The notes below the pieces were generated by a model, which searched no databases, was not told where the DNA came from, and saw only the letters and a list, made by a program, of their open reading frames with translations. A DNA stretch of 64,000 nt from Cytobacillus purgationiresistens (lineage in GTDB: Bacteria; Bacillota; Bacilli; Bacillales; Cytobacillaceae), in the NCBI RefSeq assembly GCF_030813235.1, contig NZ_JAUSUB010000006.1:124001-188000 (forward strand), given 5' to 3'. The translations under genes and the position numbers were made by a program. This document shows positions 21,738 through 31,819 of the stretch, piece by piece; position 1 is the stretch's first letter; every line of letters begins with the position of its first letter.

Positions 21738-21768
21738 GGAACACGACCAGTCGGCCGTGTCTTTTTTG
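21738..21768. terminator. GC-rich hairpin between leuB and leuC
   Basis: AACACGACC/GGCCGTGT stem with a four-base loop. The strong T-run (CTTTTTTG) lies on the plus strand; on the minus (operon) strand the hairpin is followed by CCTTTT only. As the operon must read through, it may be a partial terminator or an mRNA processing/stability element. The B. subtilis ilv-leu transcript is known to be processed. Confidence 0.5.
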
Positions 21769-21788
21769 TTTTATTTCGACATATTGGT

Positions 21789-22901
21789 TTATGCATAAGC
21801 GCTCATGATATGCATGATCGCTTCATTATCCAACAACACAGCTTTCACTTCATCAATCATTTTCGAAGTTGAAGTATGAGGGCTGCCAAAGGAAGCAATA
21901 TCACTCGTTCTAATACCAGCATCCAATACTTGATTCACCGCTCGTTCAACCTCATTCGCTTCCTCTTCCAGACCAAATGATACGCGAAGCATCATGGCCG
22001 CTGACAGAATCATCGCTAATGGATTCGCCATGTTTTTCCCTGCAATATCTGGAGCAGAGCCATGGATCGGTTCATAAAGAAAAGGTCCATTTTCCGAAAG
22101 ACTAGCTGAAGGCAGCATGCCTAAAGAGCCAGTTAATACAGACGCTTCATCGCTAAGAATGTCACCGAACATATTCTCTGTCACAACAACATCAAACCGC
22201 TTCGGATTCATCACCATCTGCATTGCTGCATTATCAACCAGCATATGGTCAAGTTTTACATCAGGGAAGTCTTTTGCTACTTCCTCAGCAATTTCTCTCC
22301 ACATTCGGCTTGATTCTAATACATTTGCTTTATCAATAGATGTAACTCTTTTATTGCGGTCTCTTGCAAGCTCGAATGCTAGTTTGATCACACGATACAT
22401 TTCTGCTTTTTCGTAGTATAAAGTATCTACAACTGCATCCTCACCATTGTGCTGTACACGTTCACTCGGCTTCCCGAAATAAAGCCCTCCAGTTAACTCT
22501 CTTACAATTAACATATCGACTTCTTGAATGACCTCTTTTCTGAGTGGTGAAGAATCAGCAAGACTCTCATAATACATAGTCGGGCGTAAATTAGCATATA
22601 AATTTAAATCCTTGCGAAGCTTAAGTAACCCTTTTTCCGGACGAATATGAGCTGGTGTCTGATCCCATTTTGGCCCACCTACTGCTCCGAGTAAAATCGC
22701 ATCGCTTTCTTTGCAAAGTTGAATGGTTTCATCTGGAAGTGGTGTACCAAACTCATCAATTGATTCTCCGCCAATTTTCCCATATGCAAAACTAAATTGA
22801 TGACCGAAGCGCTCTCCAACTGCTTGAAGGATTTCTACCGCTCCTTTTGCTACCTCTTTACCGATTCCGTCTCCTGGAAGTACTGCGATACGTTTATTCA
22901 T
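21789..22901 (-). CDS. leuB: 3-isopropylmalate dehydrogenase
   Basis: NAD-dependent oxidative decarboxylation of 3-isopropylmalate. The 370 residues include LPGDGIGKEV (N-terminus), the substrate motif LRKDLNLYANLRP, LTGGLYFGKP, the metal ligands in NMFGDILSDEASVL, and the NAD-binding EPIHGSAPDIAGK. CGGAGGG precedes the ATG. It follows leuA by 34 bp. Confidence 0.96.
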   Translation of the reverse strand: MNKRIAVLPGDGIGKEVAKGAVEILQAVGERFGHQFSFAYGKIGGESIDEFGTPLPDETIQLCKESDAILLGAVGGPKWDQTPAHIRPEKGLLKLRKDLNLYANLRPTMYYESLADSSPLRKEVIQEVDMLIVRELTGGLYFGKPSERVQHNGEDAVVDTLYYEKAEMYRVIKLAFELARDRNKRVTSIDKANVLESSRMWREIAEEVAKDFPDVKLDHMLVDNAAMQMVMNPKRFDVVVTENMFGDILSDEASVLTGSLGMLPSASLSENGPFLYEPIHGSAPDIAGKNMANPLAMILSAAMMLRVSFGLEEEANEVERAVNQVLDAGIRTSDIASFGSPHTSTSKMIDEVKAVLLDNEAIMHIMSAYA

Positions 22902-22935
22902 TTCTATCCCTCCGGTTCATTTTTTTATAAGTATT

Positions 22936-25489
<2,554 letters not shown>

Positions 25490-25519
25490 TCATTCTCCTC
25501 TTCTCATATGGTTATTGGA

Positions 25520-26035
25520 TTAAACGATTGAAAAAGTTTTTTGATTTACATGTCGCTGTGTTCCTCTTGGAAATGCCGTTGTACCTGTTCTAGCCATTTC
25601 CTTTATGCCATAAGGCTTAATCAGCTCAACGAAAGCCTCAATTTTCTCAAACTCGCCAGTTATTTGTATGACGATGCTATCTTTGCTGACATCGATGACA
25701 GACGCTCTGAATGGTTCAATCAATGAGTAAATTTCATTTCGTGTTTGCGGGTTGGATTGGACCTTAATAAGTGCAAGCTCCCTTGCCACAATCGCTTGAT
25801 CCGTAATATCTGTCACTTTAATAATGTCAATTTGCTTATTTAACTGCTTGGTTATTTGTTCGCTTAACTTTTCATTTTCCACGTGAATGACACAAGTGAT
25901 TCTTGACATGCCTTCATGCTCGGATAACCCTACTGAAATGCTCTCAATATTGTAATTTCTTTTAGAAAAAAGATTGGTAATCCTATTTAACACACCTGGT
26001 CTATTCATCACTGTTAAGGAGATAATCCTTTTCAC
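25520..26035 (-). CDS. ilvH: acetolactate synthase regulatory (small) subunit
   Basis: Valine-sensing subunit that activates IlvB. It has an N-terminal ACT domain ([23 protein letters not shown], residues 9-31, then ISVG) and a C-terminal ALS_ss domain (~80-160), 171 residues in all. Its ATG at 26035 overlaps the ilvB stop by 4 nt. Confidence 0.96.
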   Translation of the reverse strand: MKRIISLTVMNRPGVLNRITNLFSKRNYNIESISVGLSEHEGMSRITCVIHVENEKLSEQITKQLNKQIDIIKVTDITDQAIVARELALIKVQSNPQTRNEIYSLIEPFRASVIDVSKDSIVIQITGEFEKIEAFVELIKPYGIKEMARTGTTAFPRGTQRHVNQKTFSIV

Positions 26036-27744
26036 TCTTTCACACCTACCATCTCATGCAGCCCTTTGCCAGGAGCAATCATCGGATACACATTCTCCTC
26101 TGCATCCACTCTAAAATCTAGCAGGACAGGCTCCCGATTATGAAGCACCTCATCTAATATCTCATGTGCTTCCTCTGCATTCGTTATTGTATATCCCTTG
26201 ATATCGTATGCTTCAGCCAGTTTGACAAAGGATGGCTGAACAGGTATTTTGCTATGGGAAAAACGAGATTCATAGAAAAATTCCTGCCATTGTCTTACCA
26301 TGCCCAATGATTGATTATTAAATATCGCTATTTTAATTGGAAGATTAAGCTCTTGGATAACTGCCAGTTCCTGTGTTGACATTTGGAATCCAGCATCACC
26401 AACAACCGCAATCACACATGCACCCGGTTCTGCAAGCTGCGCTCCAATACTTGCAGGTAAACCAAAGCCCATCGTACCAAGTCCTCCTGAGGTTACCCAT
26501 CGATCCGCTTGATTGAAGCGATAGTATTGCGCTGCCCACATTTGATGCTGGCCTACATCTGTTGCGACAATTGCTTCGCCCTTCGTTTTTGAGAAAAGCA
26601 TTTCCATCACTTGCTGCGGCTTAAGCGTTTCGGATTTCTCATCATAATGATAGGGATGCTTCTCCTGCCATTCCTGCAATTGCTTGAGCCAATCTTTTTG
26701 ATCAGGCGGCGAATCCGTTTGCGTAAGCAATGCTGTCAATGCAGCCTTTGCATCAGCTACGATCGGAATAAGCGTCGGAACATTTTTCCCGATTTCTGCT
26801 GGATCAATATCAACATGAGCAACCATTGCCTTCGGAGCAAAGTGATCTAAATTCCCAGTTAGGCGATCATCAAACCTGGCTCCAATGTTGATAAGCAAAT
26901 CACATTCTGATAAGCCCATATTGGCTGTGTAGCACCCATGCATTCCGGCCAACCCGAGAAATAATGGATGGTTTGCTGGAAAACCGCCAAGTCCCAAAAG
27001 CGTATGAATGACTGGAATTTGCTGTTGTTCTGCATATTGCAGAAGCTCATGAGATGCTTTGGCATGCAAGACGCCTGCTCCAGCGAGAATGACGGGCTTC
27101 CTTGCTCTTGAAACTGCTTCAGCAAGCTTTCTAATTTGTAAAAAGTTAGGCTTGACTGTTGGCTGGTAGCCAGGCAAATTCATTTCTTGTTCTTCCGGCT
27201 GCTTCGTTAAGCTCGACGCAATATCTTTTGGAAAATCAATCAATACTGGACCTGGTCTTCCACTTGAAGCAATGTAAAAAGCTTCTTTAATGACTCGAGG
27301 AATATCCTCCAACTTGCGAATTTGAAAATTATATTTTGTAATTGGCGTTGTTATCCCTAATATATCGGCTTCTTGAAAGGCATCTGACCCAATCACGCTT
27401 GTGGCCACTTGACCGGTAAAGGCAACGATTGGCAATGAATCCATCATCGCATCAGCAAGTCCTGTTACAATATTTGTTGCCCCAGGCCCTGAAGTCGCAA
27501 TCACCACTCCCGGCTTGCCAGAAATACGTGCATATCCTTCTGCTGCATGAATGCCTCCTTGTTCATGCCGAGGCAGAATATGCAAAAATTTCGAATCATA
27601 AATTTTGTCGTAAATCGGTAGAACAGCACCTCCTGGGTATCCAAAAATCACTTCCACCTTTTCTTTTTCCAAGGCGGATATCAGCAGATCTGCACCTGTA
27701 AGTGTATCAGTCTTCATTTCAGTCAAGGCAGCTTCCCGCACCAT
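26032..27744 (-). CDS. ilvB: acetolactate synthase catalytic (large) subunit
   Basis: Thiamine-diphosphate enzyme making acetolactate and acetohydroxybutyrate. The 570 residues contain [12 protein letters not shown] and the catalytic glutamate in [16 protein letters not shown] (~60), a central FAD-type domain, and the ThDP/Mg motif [15 protein letters not shown] near 450. AAGGAGG lies 10 bp before the ATG at 27744. First gene of the operon, directly after the T-box terminator. Confidence 0.97.
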   Translation of the reverse strand: MVREAALTEMKTDTLTGADLLISALEKEKVEVIFGYPGGAVLPIYDKIYDSKFLHILPRHEQGGIHAAEGYARISGKPGVVIATSGPGATNIVTGLADAMMDSLPIVAFTGQVATSVIGSDAFQEADILGITTPITKYNFQIRKLEDIPRVIKEAFYIASSGRPGPVLIDFPKDIASSLTKQPEEQEMNLPGYQPTVKPNFLQIRKLAEAVSRARKPVILAGAGVLHAKASHELLQYAEQQQIPVIHTLLGLGGFPANHPLFLGLAGMHGCYTANMGLSECDLLINIGARFDDRLTGNLDHFAPKAMVAHVDIDPAEIGKNVPTLIPIVADAKAALTALLTQTDSPPDQKDWLKQLQEWQEKHPYHYDEKSETLKPQQVMEMLFSKTKGEAIVATDVGQHQMWAAQYYRFNQADRWVTSGGLGTMGFGLPASIGAQLAEPGACVIAVVGDAGFQMSTQELAVIQELNLPIKIAIFNNQSLGMVRQWQEFFYESRFSHSKIPVQPSFVKLAEAYDIKGYTITNAEEAHEILDEVLHNREPVLLDFRVDAEENVYPMIAPGKGLHEMVGVKE

Positions 27745-27778
27745 CGCACTATAACCTCCTTATTTTAAATACAATATA

Positions 27779-27832
27779 AAAAGCCTCTCCATCCCCAATA
27801 GCCTATTGATTAGGCCAAGGGATGAAAAGGCT
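27779..27832 (-). terminator. T-box-controlled terminator upstream of ilvB
   Basis: Long stem on the minus strand (GCCTTTTCATCCC pairing with GGGGATGGAGAGGC) followed by TTTTT, 35 bp before ilvB. It overlaps the leader so that the antiterminator around the T-box sequence is an alternative fold. Confidence 0.85.
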
Positions 27833-28200
27833 TCGAGAACCTGTTCCACGGTACCACCCTGATTCACGCTTTAAAAAGCGTGCACTCATAAACAGCAAGT
27901 CACTGTTACTTTTTGATAACGGGTGGTTTGCCACCCGGCACGCTCTACTAGAATGAAATCTTTCAAGAGTGCACTCCGAGGTGAGTTCATTTTATACTGG
28001 AACTACCGGATTTCAGCTTTCCCGGCTCTCTGTCAATCCCATCTTATAAAACTACTTATCCTCATCTACGTTTTAGAATCGTTTTCACATTCACGCTTTA
28101 AACCACTAAAATTTTAAATAAAAGAATGGCATCAGTTTTCTAAGCTGCCTTGTAAAATCTTTTTTTGTTTTTTATACGTTTCTAAGTTGTTTGCTTTGTT
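27779..28200 (-). promoter_or_regulatory. leucine-specific T-box leader of ilv-leu
   Basis: The T-box consensus AGGGTGGTACCGTGGAACAG is at 27840-27860. Upstream, the stem I specifier loop reads TGAACTCACC, giving codon CTC (27983-27985) for tRNA-Leu, the same specifier as the B. subtilis ilv-leu leader. Uncharged tRNA-Leu is expected to stabilise the antiterminator and allow transcription when leucine is scarce. No protein-coding frame is supported here. Confidence 0.92.
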
Positions 28201-28207
28201 GAGGACT

Positions 28208-28236
28208 ATCTTACGCCCATTTCCCACCTCCGTCAA
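28208..28236 (-). promoter_or_regulatory. sigma-A promoter of the ilv-leu operon
   Basis: TTGACG, 17 bp, TAAGAT on the minus strand, giving a start near 28200 and a leader of about 450 nt that contains the whole T-box. Confidence 0.8.
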
Positions 28237-28282
28237 CACCCTTTTTATGAATTATTAGATAATTTAGATTAGTCAGTTTTAT

Positions 28283-28296
28283 TGTATACGCTTACA
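28283..28296 (-). promoter_or_regulatory. cre (CcpA) site upstream of the ilv-leu promoter
   Basis: TGTATACGCTTACA differs at one position from the cre consensus TGWAARCGYTWNCW. Its centre is about 89 bp upstream of the inferred start, the same place as the activating cre of B. subtilis ilv-leu. Confidence 0.65.
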
Positions 28297-28638
28297 TTGT
28301 TGATATATTCACATTCTTTGTGGACAAAAAAATTATTTTTTTTTATCTTTTTGGATGAATGGATATGTTTTTTATCTCGATATCGCTTTATTCACAATCC
28401 ATTTATTTACATTCAATAGATAAATAGAACATCAAAATTCGGGTTGATAGAATTCTGTCTTTGTTGGGTAATTGTGGTTGTGAGAAATTATTTTTCAACG
28501 TTATTTCAGACATATATTACTTTTTTTACAAAATAATTGCGGGGATATTTTAAGAAGAATTTTTCCAGTATAATCAGACTGATAAGCAGGAGAAAGAAAA
28601 ACCCTAAGATTTCTGATCAAGGGGAATTAGAAATAAAA

Positions 28639-28680
28639 AAACCTTTACCTTTAAGCGCTCGGCTTAAAAATAAAGGTTAA
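28639..28680 (-). terminator. terminator beyond the truncated tRNA-Arg
   Basis: AACCTTTA outer arms with an inner TTTAAGC/GCTTAAA stem. On the minus strand it ends in TTTTTTTATTT. It lies 32 bp after the 3' end of the tRNA relic and is probably the original tRNA terminator. The gap 28297-28638 holds no gene that I can see. Confidence 0.75.
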
Positions 28681-28711
28681 AGTGTTGGTAGATAGATATG
28701 TAGATAAATGG

Positions 28712-28774
28712 CGTGCCAGGAGAGATTCGAACTCCCGACCGTACGCTTAGAAGGCGTATGCTCTATCCAGCTGA
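28712..28774 (-). pseudogene. 5'-truncated tRNA-Arg(UCU), probable left attachment site
   Basis: The T-arm, variable loop, anticodon arm (loop CTTCTAA, anticodon TCT) and most of the D-arm of a tRNA-Arg are present. The 5' acceptor strand is lost and the first D-stem base is mutated. Bases 28716-28741 are identical to 32195-32220 in the intact tRNA-Arg. The anticodon stem TACGC/GCGTA differs from ACGGC/GCCGT of the intact gene by paired changes, so this half once belonged to a working, diverged tRNA. Confidence 0.8.
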
Positions 28775-29049
28775 GTCTCTTATATAGCTTAGTTTTCTTT
28801 GATTCAGTACAGCGGTCATTTTTCGAACTTAGACCGATTAACTTCTATTATAGTTACTTAGGCTTTGTAATACAACCATAATATGCAAACATTATTGTAT
28901 CGATGCTTTTAAAAAGTAATAGGTGTGTGGATGAACCTACTATGGGGTTATCCCTTCCTCATCCCTAGTAAACGTGTTGGAATACGTGAGAGTATCGATA
29001 AAATTGAATGATTAAAATGCGAAATAGCCATAGCGAGTGTTAATATGCT

Positions 29050-29258
29050 ACTTTTCGATTCTCCTGTCGATCAAGGTTTCTTGGAGATTCGATAGGGTTC
29101 GAATGGAAGGAATCGAAATTTTTGATGGTACGTGCGAGTAGCTACCTCGGTCGAAACCGCTGTAAAAGTACCGTCAATTTGTGCTTTTGTACCCCGATAC
29201 ATCATTACAATTGAATGATACTGTATTAGGTGAGGTGGTATAAACTACTTCACCTTTT
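29050..29258 (+). ncRNA. candidate structured RNA or decayed element ending in a terminator
   Basis: No intact coding frame. In order: TTTCGATTC (29053-29061) pairs with GAATCGAAA (29110-29118); TGATGGTAC (29123-29131) pairs with GTACCGTCA (29168-29176) and encloses CGGT-CGAA-ACCG; then GGTGAGGTGG/CTACTTCACC with TTTT (29229-29258) forms an intrinsic terminator. Successive hairpins plus a terminator suggest a small RNA, but the region is inside a decayed element and this could be residual structure. No RNA family recognised. Confidence 0.3.
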
Positions 29259-29306
29259 CTATATCATTAATTGCAAATGACATTAGACCCCTTTAAGCAT
29301 CCCTTA

Positions 29307-29462
29307 TTAACTCACTTGTTGTTGCTCTTTGATTAACTTATCTAATGTTGGTCTTGATATACCTAGTTCTTTTGCAAGTTGAGACTTTGATACTTCACGA
29401 TTCATATATCGTTGATAATGCTTATCAAAGTCTTGGATGGTGGGCAATAAGTTGTTCCACAA
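29307..29462 (-). pseudogene. C-terminal fragment of a serine recombinase (resolvase HTH)
   Basis: The frame encodes DFDKHYQRYMNREVSKSQLA followed by KELGISRPTLDKLIKE and a stop, 51 residues from a possible TTG. This is the helix-turn-helix tail of the resolvase/invertase family; the catalytic domain is missing, and the frame closes at a stop codon just upstream. It could still be expressed as a small HTH protein, since AGGGAGGG lies just before the TTG, but the spacing is too short. I regard it as a relic. Confidence 0.5.
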
Positions 29463-29549
29463 TCCCTCCCTGAGTTTCGCTTAAAAAGGTTCATATATTT
29501 CCCCCTTTCAACTTAGTTATTTCACATTATTAGACTATGTACGAGGAGT

Positions 29550-29717
29550 TATGTTTGCACTAGTTCATGAACCTAATTTAAATTTTATTGCCACAAAAGA
29601 AACATCTGGTCCACTTCTAACCCATTTTATTGTTATACTCCAAACATTTCATATTCCTATTCTTATTGCATTAATCTACATCGTTAGCTCAATAAGAAAA
29701 GGAGCTGTCCCGTGAAA
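29550..29717 (+). pseudogene. hydrophobic fragment of an unidentified membrane protein
   Basis: An open frame of 55 codons (MFALVHEPNLNFIATKETSG, then a helix FIVILQTFHIPILIALIYIV). The same frame stays open upstream (LLDYVRGV) without a better start, and GAGGAG is only two bases from the ATG. Two more short hydrophobic frames follow on the plus strand (29757-29874, LIIGLYELVALLIFLNE; 29878-29943, MRWVLFGIVFLSVTEVYFHG). The three could be pieces of one broken gene. Identity unknown. Confidence 0.3.
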
Positions 29718-29910
29718 ACTCCTATATAAATTCGCTAACCGTTAACCACCCATGAAACGCAAAAATCAGCGTTTCACCATTAAGGAAAATATACGGAACT
29801 GTCAACACTGATCTTAATCCAGTCAATTTAATCATAGGTCTTTATGAATTGGTCGCTCTCCTCATTTTTTTAAACGAATGAGATGGGTCCTCTTTGGTAT
29901 TGTTTTTTTA

Positions 29911-30030
29911 TCAGTTACAGAAGTTTATTTTCATGGTAGTTGAATAACAACAGTATCCGTGATGGAAACCATAATGATGGAAAGGAGTACCTCCATAACC
30001 CATACCGCCACCAAAGAATTGTCTTTCCAT
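29911..30030 (-). CDS. 39-residue Gly/His/aromatic small protein, unknown
   Basis: The peptide starts MERQFFGGGMGYGGTPFHHY and continues with a second His-rich stretch, a CCYS pair and a C-terminal NFCN. GAGGAGGGG sits eight bases before the ATG, one of the best ribosome binding sites in the region. Glycine-tyrosine-histidine-rich small proteins are typical of spore coat or cortex proteins; that role is inferred. CATACACTA, a sigma-E/sigma-K type -10, lies 32 bp upstream. I do not recognise a family. Confidence 0.6.
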   Translation of the reverse strand: MERQFFGGGMGYGGTPFHHYGFHHGYCCYSTTMKINFCN

Positions 30031-30061
30031 TATATATCCCCTCCTCAAATTGTTTCAAAAA

Positions 30062-30070
30062 TAGTGTATG
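30062..30070 (-). promoter_or_regulatory. sporulation-type -10 element before the 39-residue gene
   Basis: CATACACTA fits CATANNNTA (sigma-K) and CATACAMT (sigma-E). No convincing -35 was found for either factor, so only the -10 is supported. Confidence 0.35.
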
Positions 30071-30211
30071 TGTCCCTTTTCAAAGAGGAATAGATATTTG
30101 CCTATTTGTAAGTGTATTCTTGTTTGTTATTTTATTGGCGGTATACGGTATAGTCATACTCCTCATTTTACTATTGTTCACACGACAATTATCTTCTCAA
30201 CACTAGGCATT

Positions 30212-30601
30212 TTAGTTGGATTTGAATTTCTTACTAAATCGATGAAAAAAAGGGGTTATTTCTTTAATTAATGGTTTTAATGGTTCAGTTGTTGTAACAA
30301 GCATATCGAAAGTTTCCATAAGCAATTCAAAATCCACATTGTTAAGAATATTTTCTATATGATTTTGATTGGTCTGAGGACTTGGTGTATGTTCTTTTCT
30401 CTTAACGCCAAAAAACCAATCATTGTTCCGATTATATCTGCTATCGTAAGACGATTGCTCTTTTTGTTCGGGCAATTCTTGTGAATCATTTTCGCCTTTT
30501 TTGTAAGTTTCTCTATGTTTACTGTTTCCAAAAAAGAATCGTGAAAAATGGTCAATTTCTCCATTTGGCTTTTGTTTTTGTTGATTATCATTCTCCGCCA
30601 A
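30212..30601 (-). CDS. 129-residue hydrophilic protein, possible spore coat protein
   Basis: The first 80 residues are low complexity and charged (DNQQKQKPNGE, RYNRNNDWFFG). Residues 84-129 form an amphipathic helical tail (NILNNVDFELLMETFDMLVT, then FFHRFSKKFKSN). The layout, disordered head and short helical tail, recalls YppG/YqfQ-type spore proteins, but similarity is not strong enough to name it. The start is TTG with GAGAGGAGG nine bases upstream. A sigma-K-like promoter lies 36 bp upstream, which supports late mother-cell expression. Confidence 0.65.
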   Translation of the reverse strand: MAENDNQQKQKPNGEIDHFSRFFFGNSKHRETYKKGENDSQELPEQKEQSSYDSRYNRNNDWFFGVKRKEHTPSPQTNQNHIENILNNVDFELLMETFDMLVTTTEPLKPLIKEITPFFHRFSKKFKSN

Positions 30602-30636
30602 TTAGTTCTTCCTCCTCTCTTTTCAACTCTTCTAGA

Positions 30637-30666
30637 TAAATTATGATTGATTTTGTTCCGAGTGTG
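30637..30666 (-). promoter_or_regulatory. candidate sigma-K promoter for the 129-residue gene
   Basis: CACA, 17 bp, CATAATTTA on the minus strand matches the sigma-K pattern (mACm, 16-17 bp, CATANNNTA). The start codon is 36 bp downstream. Confidence 0.5.
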
Positions 30667-30812
30667 GACACTTGTACAAAAAATAAAAATATGGCTGTTT
30701 TGTCAATTCTCTATTTAAATTTACTTTTAATCATCACTTGTCCCATTCAGCTTTATTCTGAGTGCATATGTTATTATTAAGCCGCCAGACTTATATAATT
30801 ACCTCAGAAAAG

Positions 30813-30844
30813 GCGTTTGCATATATTGCAGACGCTTTTTTTTA
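30813..30844 (+). terminator. orphan intrinsic terminator
   Basis: GCGTTTGCA/TGCAGACGC stem with a T-run of nine on the plus strand. No plus-strand gene precedes it, so it probably belonged to a gene now lost. Confidence 0.6.
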
Positions 30845-30985
30845 TATTTAGAAATTATTTAAGGAAATCGCTGGTTTTTCCCTAACACGATGATGTTTGT
30901 CCAATCAATACTTGTCTTAAAAAATATATATACATTGTAGGAGTGCTTTTCCTATGAAATATTCGAATAAATAGGTGGTGAAAAT

Positions 30986-31096
30986 ATGGGATATGGATAT
31001 GACGGAGGCTATGGCGGTGGTTATGGCGGCAGCACCTTTGTATTAGTCGTAGTATTGTTCATTCTGTTAATTATCGTACTGACCAGCTTCGTTTAA
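30986..31096 (+). CDS. YjcZ-type tiny sporulation membrane protein
   Basis: 36 residues: a glycine-tyrosine head (MGYGYDGGYGGGYGG) and a single membrane helix (STFVLVVVLFILLIIVLTSF). This is the pattern of the YjcZ family of tiny transmembrane sporulation proteins common in Bacillaceae, usually in multiple copies. AGGTGGTG precedes the ATG. First of three small plus-strand genes. Function in the family is not established. Confidence 0.85.
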   Translation: MGYGYDGGYGGGYGGSTFVLVVVLFILLIIVLTSFV

Positions 31097-31160
31097 TAAA
31101 CGAAACCGTTTGATTTGAACGAGTTGAGTCCTTTATTATCAAGTACTGGAGGTGTTATAC

Positions 31161-31268
31161 ATGGGAGAATTTAGACACGAACATCGAGAAAGAAACCCTT
31201 TTGCTTTAATCGTTGTGTTGTTCATTCTACTCATCATTGTAGGAGCTTCTTTTATGAGCGGCTACTAA
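31161..31268 (+). CDS. YjcZ-like tiny membrane protein with a charged head
   Basis: 35 residues. The membrane helix ALIVVLFILLIIVGASF is the YjcZ consensus, but the usual Gly-Tyr head is replaced by MGEFRHEHRERNP. GGAGGTG is seven bases before the ATG. It follows the first YjcZ-type gene by 64 bp and is probably a diverged duplicate. Confidence 0.8.
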   Translation: MGEFRHEHRERNPFALIVVLFILLIIVGASFMSGY

Positions 31269-31282
31269 ATTGTACGGAACAA

Positions 31283-31311
31283 GGGGCAGGTTTAGTTTAA
31301 CTGCTCTTTTT
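31283..31311 (+). terminator. weak terminator after the second small membrane gene
   Basis: GGGCAG-N11-CTGCTC followed by TTTTT, 15 bp after the stop codon. Confidence 0.5.
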
Positions 31312-31347
31312 CATTAAGACTTCGGAAATGAAAGGAGAGTGAAGTAA

Positions 31348-31521
31348 ATGCCATTTTTTGAATTTGGTCGAAGAGACTTGTTTTTTCGGGACGATTTTAG
31401 AAGAAGACGTTTTTTCCCCTTTGAAATCGAATTTGAGAGAAGAAGACGTTTTGAATTTGAATTCGAACTTGAGAGAAGAAGACGTTTTGAATTTGAGAGA
31501 AGAAGAAGACGGGGATTCTAA
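31348..31521 (+). CDS. Arg4/Phe-Glu repeat protein, unknown
   Basis: 57 residues of strongly periodic composition: after MPFFEFGRRDLFFRDDF come four runs of consecutive arginines separated by FFPFEIEFE, FEFEFELE and FEFE. It uses mainly Arg, Phe and Glu. The DNA repeat unit is GAGAGAAGAAGACGTTTTGA, about 36-42 bp long. AAAGGAG precedes the ATG, and a terminator follows. The alternating cationic and amphipathic-beta blocks suggest self-assembly or surface packing, perhaps in the spore coat; this is inference. No family recognised. Confidence 0.7.
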   Translation: MPFFEFGRRDLFFRDDFRRRRFFPFEIEFERRRRFEFEFELERRRRFEFERRRRRGF

Positions 31522-31537
31522 TTAACAAATGATTTAA

Positions 31538-31577
31538 GGGTAGGTAAAGCGGACTAATAGCTTTATCTATCCTTTTT
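31538..31577 (+). terminator. terminator after the Arg-rich repeat gene
   Basis: GGGTAGGTAAAGC/GCTTTATCTATCC stem with G-T pairs and TTTTT. The interval 31578-31819 holds no gene that I can see. Confidence 0.75.
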
Positions 31578-31819
31578 GTACTTCAAATGACCTCATTTAC
31601 TACTTAACGATTACTAATGCAATCTGTTGTTCAACTAAACTTCCCCGTTATTAAGTATATTCTTTCACAATCAATAGCTTATTCTTGGAAACAATAAAAG
31701 ACTAGTTAGACTGGTTATAACCCTTGTGTTGATAAGGACTTGAATTACTCATAAACTGCAGATAAATGCAGGAAGATAAAGCCAAAATCTGGACGTGACT
31801 TAACTTCCTGTTTGAACTA

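Noticed and set aside
27923..28117. 64-residue plus-strand frame in the ilv-leu leader
   Set aside because: Lies across the T-box stem I on the opposite strand; RNA structure explains the conservation.
28479..28495. possible TnrA site upstream of ilv-leu (TGTGAGAAATTATTTTT)
   Set aside because: Only the left half of the TGTNANAWWWTMTNACA consensus matches, and it is about 280 bp from the start site.
30068..30271. 67-residue plus-strand hydrophobic frame, and an 88-residue frame from 29940
   Set aside because: Both overlap the minus-strand small genes and have no ribosome binding site; hydrophobic runs may be remnants of the broken membrane gene, but this cannot be shown.
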